32,750 nucleotides of DNA from assembly GCA_903934795.1 (NCBI GenBank), contig CAIZPE010000349.1:1-32750 (forward strand), given 5' to 3'. Shown here piece by piece: positions 22,470 through 30,900 of this stretch. The notes beneath the pieces were generated by a model. That model saw only the letters and a list, made by a program, of their open reading frames with translations. It searched no databases and was not told where the DNA came from. The first letter of the stretch is position 1. Every line of letters starts with the position of its first letter. Both the position numbers and the translations under genes were made by a program. Source of the DNA: an uncultured bacterium (GTDB lineage: Bacteria; Pseudomonadota; Gammaproteobacteria; Burkholderiales; Burkholderiaceae_E).

Positions 22470-23263
22470 AGACCGGGCAGGAAGCTGCGCAGGGCGCCGA
22501 GCAGGCCTTCGGGCTGCTCGGCCATGATGCTGTGGCCGCAGCGCGGCAGGGTGACGGTGCGGCTGCCCGCCAGCGCCTGCGCAAGAGCGCGGGCTGCCTT
22601 CGGCGGGGTCATCTGGTCGGCTTCGCCGAGCACCAGCAGCGCCGGGCAGCGCGCCGCCGCGGCCTGCGCGAGACCCGCGTCATAGGCATTGCAGGCCTGG
22701 AAGTCGTTGAGCAGCACGCCCGGGCGCTGTCGCTCCATCAGCCGGCGGGTCTCGTTGAACACGCTGAAGCCCGGGCCGGGATTGCCCGGCCGGTGGGTGA
22801 CCCCCGAGAACGACCACTGGTTGATCATGTCGAAGGCCTTCGGTTCGTCGTCGCGGGCCGCCTGCAGCAGCGCATCGGAGACCTTCATGGGGAAGGCGGT
22901 GCCCACCAGCGCGATGGCCCGCACCGCCGTCGGCGTGGCCCCTGCGGCATGCAGCGCGATCAGCGAGCCCATGCTGTGGCCGACCAGCACCGCGCGCTCA
23001 GCGCCGGCCCGGGCATTGGCCCGGGTGACCCAGTCGGCGATTGCGGCGATGCTGGCAAGCGGCGCGCCGGCGCTGCGGCCGTGGCCGGGCAGATCCCAGG
23101 CGAGCACACCGTAGCCATGGTGCGCGAGGTAGCGTGACTGCAGGATCCACACGCTGTGATCATGCTGCGCGCCATGGATGAAGCACACCGTGGGCAGGGC
23201 CGGGTTGAAGGCCCGGCCGCCGGTGTAGGCGTAGGCCTCGTGGCCGTCGAGCGAGATGCGCAT
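22460..23263 (-). CDS. Alpha/beta hydrolase
   Basis: A 267-residue alpha/beta-hydrolase-fold esterase-like protein. The oxyanion-hole region is CFIHGAQHDHSVW, the nucleophile elbow GHSMGS has Ser97, and the acid and base are Asp216 in LGEADQMTPP and His244 in RCGHSIMAEQPE. No signal peptide is present. The ATG lies 2 bases after the stop of metY, with GAGAAAGG overlapping the metY end as ribosome-binding site, so translation is probably coupled. A link to methionine or thioether metabolism is possible but unproven. The protein is much shorter than, and unlike, homoserine O-acetyltransferase (MetX). Substrate unknown. Confidence 0.88.
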   Translation of the reverse strand: MRISLDGHEAYAYTGGRAFNPALPTVCFIHGAQHDHSVWILQSRYLAHHGYGVLAWDLPGHGRSAGAPLASIAAIADWVTRANARAGAERAVLVGHSMGSLIALHAAGATPTAVRAIALVGTAFPMKVSDALLQAARDDEPKAFDMINQWSFSGVTHRPGNPGPGFSVFNETRRLMERQRPGVLLNDFQACNAYDAGLAQAAAARCPALLVLGEADQMTPPKAARALAQALAGSRTVTLPRCGHSIMAEQPEGLLGALRSFLPGLPD

Positions 23264-23265
23264 GA

Positions 23266-24561
23266 TCAGCCTTTCTCGGCGGCGCGAAAGGCCCGCTTGA
23301 GGTCGGCGATCAGGTCGGCGGGGTCTTCCAGGCCGATGGACACCCGCAGGGTGCCCTCGCCGATGCCGGCGGCTGCCAGCGCTGCCGAGTCCATGCGGAA
23401 GTGGGTGGTGGAGGCGGGATGGATGACCAGCGAACGGGCGTCGCCCACATTGGCCAGGTGCGAGAACACCTGCAGCGCCTCGACGAAGCGTCGGCCCGCG
23501 GCACGATCGCCCTTGAGCTCGAAACTGAACACTGCGCCGGCGCCGCGCGGCAGCAGGCGCTGCGCGAGGGCATGGTCGGGATGCGAGGCCAGGCCCGGGT
23601 GCGAGACACGGGTGACCAGGGGATGGGCTTCGAGGAAGCGCGCGACCGCGAGCGCGTTGGCCACATGGCGATCCATGCGCAGCGACAGGGTCTCGATGCC
23701 CTGCAGGATCTGGAAGGCGTTCATCGGGCTCATGCAGGCGCCGAAATCGCGCAGGCCCTCGCGCCGCGCGCGCAGCAGGAAGGGCGCCACCGTGGACTCC
23801 TCGGCGAAGACCATGCCGTGGAAGCCGGCATAGGGTTCGGTGAGCTCGGGGAAGCGGCCGCTGGCATGCCAGTCGAAGCGGCCGGAGTCGACCAGCAGGC
23901 CACCGACCACCGTGCCGTGTCCGCACAGGAACTTGGTGGCGGAATGGCAGATCAGGTCGGCGCCGTGCTCGAAGGGCCGCATCAGCCAGGGGGTTGTGAA
24001 GGTGGCGTCGACCAGCAGAGGTACGCCGTGCCCGTGGGCGATGGCCGAGATGGCCGGGATGTCGAGCACATCGAGCCCGGGGTTGCCGAGGGTTTCGCCG
24101 AACAGCAGCCGGGTGTTCGGCCGCAGCGCTGCCTGCCAGGCCGCGGGCTCGCGGGGATCAACGAAGGTGGTCTCGATGCCGAAGCGCGCCAGGGTGTAGT
24201 GCAGCAGGTTGTGCGAGCCGCCGTAGAGCGCCCGCGAGGCCACGATGTGCGAGCCGGCGCCGGCCAGCGTGGCGATGGCGAGGTGCAGCGCCGCCTGGCC
24301 GCTGGCGGTGGCGATCGCGCCCACGCCACCCTCCAGGGCTGCGATGCGTTCCTCGAGCACCGCCACCGTGGGGTTGCTGATGCGCGAGTAGACATGGCCA
24401 CCCTGCTCCATGTTGAAGAGCGCCGCTGCCTGATCGGAGTCCTTGAAGACGAAGGCGGTGGACAGGTAGATGGGCGTGGCCCGGGCGCCATGGTCGCTGT
24501 CGGGCAGGGCGCCGGCATGCAGCGACAGGGTGTCGAAACCGTGATAGTCGCGTTGGCTCAT
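23266..24561 (-). CDS. metY: O-acetylhomoserine sulfhydrylase (PLP-dependent, Cys/Met family)
   Basis: A 431-residue pyridoxal-phosphate enzyme of the Cys/Met metabolism family. It shows YSRISNPTVAVLEERIAALEGG (Tyr58-Arg60 contact the phosphate of the neighbouring subunit), ASGQAA, LYGGSHNLL, the cofactor Asp185 in LLVDATFTTP, and the Schiff-base Lys210 in SATKFLCGHG. The C-terminus has FSHLANVGDARSLVIHPASTTH, the form typical of O-acetylhomoserine aminocarboxypropyltransferase (MetY). It makes homocysteine from O-acetylhomoserine and sulfide. MetZ (succinyl form) is less likely given the longer 430-residue length. A TGC-TAGCAT extended -10 ends 6 bases before the ATG, with no Shine-Dalgarno sequence, so the mRNA may be leaderless. 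Confidence 0.93.
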   Translation of the reverse strand: MSQRDYHGFDTLSLHAGALPDSDHGARATPIYLSTAFVFKDSDQAAALFNMEQGGHVYSRISNPTVAVLEERIAALEGGVGAIATASGQAALHLAIATLAGAGSHIVASRALYGGSHNLLHYTLARFGIETTFVDPREPAAWQAALRPNTRLLFGETLGNPGLDVLDIPAISAIAHGHGVPLLVDATFTTPWLMRPFEHGADLICHSATKFLCGHGTVVGGLLVDSGRFDWHASGRFPELTEPYAGFHGMVFAEESTVAPFLLRARREGLRDFGACMSPMNAFQILQGIETLSLRMDRHVANALAVARFLEAHPLVTRVSHPGLASHPDHALAQRLLPRGAGAVFSFELKGDRAAGRRFVEALQVFSHLANVGDARSLVIHPASTTHFRMDSAALAAAGIGEGTLRVSIGLEDPADLIADLKRAFRAAEKG

Positions 24562-24567
24562 CGGTCG

Positions 24568-24573
24568 ATGCTA
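24568..24573 (-). promoter_or_regulatory. Extended -10 placed for a leaderless metY transcript
   Basis: On the minus strand TGC-TAGCAT ends 6 bases before the metY ATG, so the predicted +1 is exactly the A of the start codon at 24561. The TGn extension would make up for the lack of a -35. Confidence 0.55.
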
Positions 24574-24603
24574 GCACGCGTGTCGGGCACCGCCGGCGTG
24601 TGC

Positions 24604-24632
24604 TTGGGAATCCGGCCGCGGCCGGCGACAAT
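24604..24632 (+). promoter_or_regulatory. Candidate promoter of the chemosensory operon
   Basis: TTGGGA (24604-24609) and GACAAT (24627-24632) are separated by 17 bases. The predicted start is about 24639, 33 bases before the ATG of the first gene. Confidence 0.4.
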
Positions 24633-24671
24633 GGCGACTGCGCCCGCGAATCCGACCGTTTCCCACGCCTG

Positions 24672-25751
24672 ATGCAAGACAAGCCCCAGTTCCGGGTCGG
24701 CACCGCCGGCCTCGATCCGCGCGACTGCCGGCTGATCGAGATCGTCTTCCGGCACAGCCAGTACAACCGGTTCCTCTATCGGCTGGTGGCCACGCCGCAG
24801 CCCGACGGGCTCGACCTGCTCATCATCGGCGCGGCCGATCCAGCCGGACAGCACACCCTGGCGCAGCTGCGGGCCGGCGGCAGGCGCTTGCCGGCGGTGG
24901 CCGTGGTGCCCCGGGGCGCGCCGGTGCCCCCGCCGCCGCTCGTGGCCATCGCGCTCGATCGCCTCACCTTGCAGCTGCTGCCGGTGCTCAACCGGCTGGT
25001 CGAGACCGAAGGGCTTGCATCGCCCCGTCAGGCCTCGGCTGACGCTGCCGCTCCGGCCACGCGCTCGGGCCCGGCGGCGGGGGCGGCAGGCGCGGCCCCG
25101 GCGGGCGCAGCCGGGTCGGCTGCCGCTTCCATGGGCGCCGCGGGTGCTGCCTCACCGCTGCCAGGCGCGGCGGGCGCGCCCTCCAACCTCGTGGCCTTCC
25201 CGATCAACGCGGTCGATCCGCCGATCTCGCAGCGGCTGCGGGTGCTGGTGGTCGATGACAGCCCCACCGTGCGCCGCCAGCTCACCGTGGCCTTCGACCG
25301 CATGGGCATCGTCAGCGAGGTGGTCGATTCGGCGGCGGCTGCGCTCGAGAAGCTTCGCGAGCAGCACTTCGACCTCGCCCTGCTCGATGTGGTCATGCCC
25401 GACATGGATGGCTACCGACTCACACGCGAGATCCGGCGCAACCGCACCTGGCGGCAGATGCCGGTGATCATCCTTACCAGCCGCTCCTCGCCCTTCGATC
25501 TTGCCCGCGGTGCGCTGGCCGGTTGCGACACCTACCTCACCAAGCCGGTGCCGTACCGCGCCCTCGAGGCGGCGGTCATCAAGCAGCTGCGCCGCTCCCT
25601 GGCCATCGACGATCTCACCGGGCTGATGCGCACAGGCTCCCATCCGGTGGCGCCGGGTGCGCCGGCGGCGGGCGCGGCAGCGGCCCCCCCCGCGGCAGCG
25701 CCAGCCGTCGCGCCGGCGTCTGGCGTGCTGTCGCGCCTCTTCCGGCGCTGA
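24672..25751 (+). CDS. pilG: PilG-like response regulator with degenerate N-terminal receiver-like domain
   Basis: A 359-residue protein. Residues 6-112 (RVGTAGLDPRDCRLIEIVFRH...DLLIIGAADP...LLPVLNRLV) look like a receiver fold that has lost its acidic pocket: the phosphoacceptor position reads IIGA. Residues 113-185 are an Ala/Gly/Pro linker. Residues 188-310 are a full receiver with D195-D196, phosphoacceptor D239 in LALLDVVMPDMDG, Thr269 and Lys291. A low-complexity tail ending in LSRLFRR follows. No output domain is present, as for CheY/PilG types. First gene of the operon with pilH-, pilI-, pilJ- and chpA-like genes. The ATG at 24672 is chosen by homology. The frame extends to 24600 but without support. 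Confidence 0.85.
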   Translation: MQDKPQFRVGTAGLDPRDCRLIEIVFRHSQYNRFLYRLVATPQPDGLDLLIIGAADPAGQHTLAQLRAGGRRLPAVAVVPRGAPVPPPPLVAIALDRLTLQLLPVLNRLVETEGLASPRQASADAAAPATRSGPAAGAAGAAPAGAAGSAAASMGAAGAASPLPGAAGAPSNLVAFPINAVDPPISQRLRVLVVDDSPTVRRQLTVAFDRMGIVSEVVDSAAAALEKLREQHFDLALLDVVMPDMDGYRLTREIRRNRTWRQMPVIILTSRSSPFDLARGALAGCDTYLTKPVPYRALEAAVIKQLRRSLAIDDLTGLMRTGSHPVAPGAPAAGAAAAPPAAAPAVAPASGVLSRLFRR

Positions 25752-25753
25752 GC

Positions 25754-26179
25754 ATGCCTGCCGGCCATCCCGACCAGCCCGCCGCGGCGCCGCGCACCCA
25801 CCGCGCGCTGGTGGTCGACGATGTCGCCCACGACCGCCGCCGCATGCTGGCCATCCTCGAGCGGGCCGGCTGGCGGGTGCGCACTGCCCGCGACGGGCTT
25901 GCCGCGATCGAGGCGGCGCGCCGCCACCGCCCGGACATCATCCTGCTCGATATCGTCATGCCCGGCATGGACGGCTTCGAGGCCTGCCGGCGTCTGGCCG
26001 CTGACCCGCGCACCCGCGCCATCCCGGTGGTGTTCGTCTCATCCAAGGCCGAGCGGGCCGACCATCTCTGGGCCCGCATGCAGGGCGGGCGCGATCTGGT
26101 CGCCAAGCCCTTCACCGCCGAGGGCCTGCTGGCGGCGGTGAGCCGGCACGCGCCCGCCGTCGGCGGCGCGCAGGCCTGA
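25754..26179 (+). CDS. pilH: PilH-like single-domain response regulator
   Basis: A 141-residue CheY-type receiver with D22-D23, phosphoacceptor D66 in IILLDIVMPGMDG, Ser96 and Lys118 in DLVAKPFTAEGL, and no output domain. In Pil-Chp systems PilG and PilH receive phosphate from the CheA-like kinase and set pilus extension or retraction; PilH can act as a phosphate sink. It starts 2 bases after the stop of the preceding gene. Assignment to PilH rather than PilG rests on order and small size. Confidence 0.86.
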   Translation: MPAGHPDQPAAAPRTHRALVVDDVAHDRRRMLAILERAGWRVRTARDGLAAIEAARRHRPDIILLDIVMPGMDGFEACRRLAADPRTRAIPVVFVSSKAERADHLWARMQGGRDLVAKPFTAEGLLAAVSRHAPAVGGAQA

Positions 26180-26186
26180 GCCCGCC

Positions 26187-26657
26187 ATGGCCGACGCCGC
26201 CTTTGCCGGACCGCTGTTCGGTGCCCGCATCGGCGGGGTGTCGGTGGTGCTGCCCTCGGGCCTGCCGCTGGTCTATCTTGCCGATGTGCTCGTCCACCCG
26301 CTGGCGGGCGCCGCGCCCAGGGTCTGCGGCCTGATGCAGATGCAGGGCCTGCCGCTGGTGGTGCTCGACCCCGCCGGTGCGCCTTCGCCGCCGGTCGCGC
26401 GCCGGATGGCCGTGCTGGTGGTGGGCGAGCCGGGGGAGGGCGCGGCATTGCGGGTCGAGGAGCCGCCGTCGCCGATCGCGGTCGCCGAGCCGCGGCCGCA
26501 GGCCATCCGTCCCGACTGTGTGTTCGCCGCCGCGCTCGAGCGGCCGGTGGCCGACGCGCTCGACCCGGACCGGACCTGGTGGCATGTCGTGCCCGCGCGG
26601 CTGTTCGGGCTGCTTGCCACCGCGGCCGAGACGGGAGCCGACGGATGGCCGACATGA
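26187..26657 (+). CDS. pilI: CheW-like adaptor, PilI type
   Basis: A 156-residue protein with a CheW-like beta-barrel pattern. It has an N-terminal FGARIGGVSVVLP strand, VYLADVLVHPLAGAAPRVCGLMQMQGLPLVVLD (equivalent to the V-GL-N-RG-PLPV-DL segment of CheW), then MAVLVVGEPGEGAALRVEE. Adaptors of this kind link the receptor to the CheA kinase. It is more diverged than chemotaxis CheW, as usual for PilI. It lies 7 bases after the pilH-like gene, and its last codons overlap the start of the receptor gene by 13 bases. Confidence 0.8.
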   Translation: MADAAFAGPLFGARIGGVSVVLPSGLPLVYLADVLVHPLAGAAPRVCGLMQMQGLPLVVLDPAGAPSPPVARRMAVLVVGEPGEGAALRVEEPPSPIAVAEPRPQAIRPDCVFAAALERPVADALDPDRTWWHVVPARLFGLLATAAETGADGWPT

Positions 26658-27952
26658 CCGGATCCGGCCAGGACTCCCGGTTGCCGGTGCGCCGGCGCTG
26701 GCTGCCGGTCGCGGCGCTGCTCGGTCCGCTGGTCTGCCTGCTCGTTGGTGTGTGGCTGCGGGCCGGCATGGCGCGGCCGGTGCCTCGCGAGTTCGATGCC
26801 CTGCTGCTGGTGCTGGCCCTGGCCGCGGCGGTGGCGGTGGCGGTCCTGCTCGGCCTGTGGCTGTCGCGCCCTGTCGAGTCGCGTGACGATGACCCGGCGC
26901 CCGTCGCTGGCGCCCCGGCGGGCGCGCCGGGGCGGGCCGGCGGCGAACTCGAGGATCTGAACGATTCCGTCATCGAGATCATGCAGGCGGTGGGCACCAT
27001 CGCCACCTCCAAGGACCTGACCATCCGGGTGCCGATCACCGAGAACGTCACCGGAGCGATCGCCGACGCGCTCAACCTGCTCACCGAGGAGACCCGTCGG
27101 GTGCTGCTCAACGTGCGCTCGGTGTCGCGGCTGGTGGCCGAGACCACGCTCGCGGTCAAGGGCCAGTCCGACAGCGCGGGCAAGGCCGCCGCACGCGAAC
27201 AGCGCGAGGTGGCGATGGCCGCGCAGGAGCTGGCCGCCGCGGCTGCTGCGCTCGACACCATCGCCGCGCGCTCGCTCGCCGGCAATCAGGCGGCGGAGCG
27301 CGCGGTGCAGGCCACCGAGCAGGCCATGGCGGCGGTTGCCGAGACCGCCAGCGGCGTGGGCCGTACCCGCGAACTCATCCGAGAGACCGAGAAGCGCATC
27401 AAGCGGCTGGGCGAGCGCTCCCAGGAGATCGGCCAGGTGGTGGGCATCATCCAGGGCATCGCCGAACGCACCGGCATCCTGGCGCTCAATGCCTCGATGC
27501 ACGCCGCCGCTGCCGGCGAGGCGGGCCGCAGCTTCGCGGTGGTGGCCGACGAGGTCCGACGCCTGTCGGAGTCGGCGCGCGAGTCCACGCTGCAGATCGG
27601 CCGACTCGTCAACGCGATCCGCACCGAGACCCACGACACGGTCATCGCCATGAACCATGCGATCGCCCAGGTGGTCGAGATCAGCCAGCTGGCCGAGGCC
27701 TCAGGCCGCGAGATGGGCCGCAGCCAGGCGCAGACCGGTGCGCTCGCCGCCGATGTCCGCGACATCGCCCGCACCGCGCAGGAGCAGGCCCGGGCGGGCG
27801 CCGCGCTGCAGGAGCGGGCCCGCATCATCCAGGAAGCCAGCGCCGAGACCGCCCGTCAACTCTCGCTGCAGGCGGCCGAGACCCGTCGGCTGGTCGACAG
27901 CGCCCGCGCGCTGCTCGACGAGGTCGGCGTGTTCCGCCTCGGGGACAGCTGA
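26645..27952 (+). CDS. pilJ: PilJ-like methyl-accepting receptor lacking a periplasmic sensor domain
   Basis: A 435-residue inner-membrane receptor. Two helices (about 20-38 and 52-74) are joined by only ~13 residues, so the large periplasmic domain of PilJ (~680 residues in Pseudomonas) is absent. A PilJ-type HAMP follows (about 100-152, with TSKDLTIRVPITENVTGAIADALN). The long signalling coiled coil has its kinase-contact tip at 274-306 (ERTGILALNASMHAAAAGEAGRSFAVVADEVRRL). No cheR or cheB gene is adjacent. ATG 26645 is preferred because GGGAG lies 7 bases upstream; a second ATG at 26654 overlaps the pilI stop as ATGA. It probably senses a membrane or cytoplasmic cue. Confidence 0.88.
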   Translation: MADMTGSGQDSRLPVRRRWLPVAALLGPLVCLLVGVWLRAGMARPVPREFDALLLVLALAAAVAVAVLLGLWLSRPVESRDDDPAPVAGAPAGAPGRAGGELEDLNDSVIEIMQAVGTIATSKDLTIRVPITENVTGAIADALNLLTEETRRVLLNVRSVSRLVAETTLAVKGQSDSAGKAAAREQREVAMAAQELAAAAAALDTIAARSLAGNQAAERAVQATEQAMAAVAETASGVGRTRELIRETEKRIKRLGERSQEIGQVVGIIQGIAERTGILALNASMHAAAAGEAGRSFAVVADEVRRLSESARESTLQIGRLVNAIRTETHDTVIAMNHAIAQVVEISQLAEASGREMGRSQAQTGALAADVRDIARTAQEQARAGAALQERARIIQEASAETARQLSLQAAETRRLVDSARALLDEVGVFRLGDS

Positions 27953-27956
27953 GCCC

Positions 27957-30900
27957 ATGGCCGACCGCAGTCCAGGCGCCGGGGCCTTCGAGCGGCTGAA
28001 CCAGGCCGCCGCTGCGCTGCTCGATCCGCTGGTCGATCCCCGGCTGGCCGAGCAGCCGGTGCTGCAGGCGCGCCGGCTGGGCGAGGCGCTGATGCTCTGC
28101 GCGCAGGCGGCCGAGCGGGCCGGGGTGCGCGGCTTCAGCCACCTGGCCACGCTGGCGGTGCCGCACCTGCAGACCCTGGCCGGGCAGGGCGCCTGGCTGC
28201 CCTGCCGCGATGCGGTCGAGGCCTGGATCGGAGCCCTGATCGCATTCTGCGCCGGGCATCTGCCGGCCGGCGAGGCCGGCACCCTGATGTCGGCTTTGCG
28301 CGAACTGCCGGGCTTTCCCCCGGTGCCGCCGCAGTTCGTCACGCTGATCGAGCGTCGACTGGCCAGCGATGCCGAGCGCATCGCCGGGCTGGCTGCCGTG
28401 GGTGCCGATGCGGGCCTTGCCGGGTCCGGTCCGGTCGATGCGCGACGCCCGGCGCCTGCCGTTCCCGAGGCTGCGGTGCCGGTGGCCCGCGATGAACTCG
28501 ACATGCTCGCGCAGGCCCTGCAGGCGCTGGCCGACGAATCGGCCGCGCTGCTCTCGGCGATGCCGCTCTCGGCCGAGGGCCCGGCCGATGGCGGTCGTCG
28601 CGAGTGGCTCGACCTGATCGCCGAGCGGCTTCGCCACTGGATCAATGCCGCCGGCTACATCGGCCTGGCACCCCTGAGCGACCTGGTCGGCCTCGCGGTG
28701 CAGAGCGTCACCCGCTGGGTCGATCAGGCCGGTCCGGTGGGTGCTGCGGCCGATGCCGCGCAACGCGACCGGATCGCCTGGCTGCCGGGCGCGCTCGCCG
28801 ATTTCCTGCTCAGCATGGCCGAGGACCGTGCCCGCGCACTGTGCCGCGGGCTGGCCGATCCGCGCTGGCCGGTGGCGCTGGCCGATGACCAGGTCGCGGC
28901 CGCGGTCGCGGCCATCACCTGCTGGCGGCTGGTGCCCTCCCGCCAGGTGCAGGCGCGCGATGCGCCGATCACCGAGGATGATCTTTCGCTGCGCGTGCCG
29001 GCCGACGCCGACCCGCAGGTGGTGGACAACCTCCTGCGCGAGCTGCCCGGCCTGTCGGCCGGTCTGGCCGATGCGGTGCAGGCCATGGCCGATGATCCCG
29101 GACCGGCACTGGCCGACGCGCAGCGCGCCGCCCACACCCTCAAGGGCTCGGCCAACACGGTGGGCATCCGCGGCATTGCCACGCTGGCGCATCAGCTCGA
29201 GGATCTGCTCGCCCTGCATGCCCGCCATGCCGGCGACCCCTCCGCCGACTCGCTCGCCCTGCTCGAGGAGGGCGCCGACACCCTGGCCGAGATGTGCGAG
29301 GCAGTGGCCGGACAGGGCCCGGCACCGGCCGCCGCCTTCGCGGTGGCGACCCGCCTGGCCGCGGCGGTGGCCGGGCTCGCGGCGGGCGACGGGCTCGGGG
29401 AGCCCGCGTGCGAGGCACCCGGGAAGCCGCCGGGCGAGCCGTGCGTCGAGGCCGCCGGCGATGCCACCGAGTCGGCCGAGGTCGCGGACAATGAGCTGGC
29501 GACGGTGCTGCCGCCTGCCGAAGCCGGCGCTGCACCACCGTCCCCCGACGAGTCGCGCGACGAGCCGCTGCGGGTGCAGGCGGCTGAACTCGACCGCATG
29601 CTCGAACTCGCCAGTCAGGCGGCGATGCTGCTGGCGCAGTCGCAGGAGGAGCTTGCCCGCCTGCAGCAGACCCGCGCCGCCCTGCGCACCGAAAGCGAGC
29701 GGCTCCAGGATCTCGCCATCGAACTCGAGCGCGTGGTCGACCTGCGCAGCCTGGTGGTCGACCGCGATGCCGGGCAGGCCGGCTTCGACGCGCTGGAGCT
29801 CGACCGCTATGACGACCTGCACACCGTGTCGCGCCGCATTGCCGAGGCGGGCGCCGACAGCCGCCTGATCGACCGCCAGCTCGACCATCATGTCGCCGCG
29901 CTGGGCGACGCGATCGGCCAGCTCGAGCGCGTGCAGACCGATCTCAGCGAGACCGTGATGCAGTCACGCATGGTGCCGGTGGCCACCATCGTGCCGCGTC
30001 TGCAGCGCGCGGTGCGCCAGGCGGCCCGCATGGGCTCGCGCCGGGTGCGCCTCGAGATCGCCGGTGACGCCACTGCGGTCGATGCGCAGCTCCTGCAGAG
30101 CCTGGTCGATCCCCTGGTCCATCTGCTGCGCAACGCGGTCAGCCACGGCATCGAAGACCCGGACGAGCGCGCGCGGGCCGGCAAGCCCGAGGTCGGCACG
30201 GTACGCCTGGGCTTCGCCCACACCGGCCGCGAACTCGGCGTCACCTGCCGCGACGACGGCCGCGGCCTCGACGAGGAGCGGATCGTCGCCCAGGCCCGGG
30301 CGCGTGGCCTGCTCAGGGCCGACGCTCCCCGACCCGACGCCGCGCGCATCGCTCGGCTGGTGCTCGCACCGGGCTTTTCCACCCGCGAGGCCGCCACCCA
30401 GCTCGCCGGCCGCGGCATCGGCCTTGATGTGGTCCAGCGTGCGGTCACGGGTCTGCGCGGGAACCTGTCGCTGGCCTCCGAACCCGGTCGGGGCCTGACG
30501 GTGTCGCTGGCGCTGCCGGTTTCGATGGCCGGTCTGCCGGTGCTGGTGGCGCGCACCGCAACCCATGTGCTGGCACTGTCGGTGCGTCAGGTCGAGCACA
30601 TCCTGCCCGGTGCGCAGCCCCATCCCGATGCCGCTGGCCATCCGGTGATCGACACCCCGCAGGGGCCGGTGCCGGCGCGCCGGCTCGACACGCTTCTCGG
30701 CCTGCCCGAGGGCTGGCTGAGCCGCGCCGATCCCGCCCAGGCGGCGCAAGCCGACGCACCGGCACCGGTCGAGGCGGTGCTGGTCGTGCGCGGTCAGGAC
30801 GGCGAGGCGGTCGCGCTGATCGGTCCGGCGCTGGCCCAGACCCGGCGGGTGGTGCTGCGTCCGCTGCCCTCGTGGCTGCCGCGTCTGCCCGGCGTCGAAG

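Noticed and set aside
22460-23263. Alpha/beta hydrolase as MetX (homoserine O-acetyltransferase) because it follows metY
   Set aside because: At 267 residues it is about 100 shorter than MetX and has a generic GHSMGS esterase elbow without MetX motifs.
27825-29891. A 688-codon minus-strand open frame opposite the CheA-like gene
   Set aside because: The sequence is Arg/Gly/His/Gln-rich shadow sequence; the plus strand has the HPt and helical regions in the frame of the ATPase and receiver.
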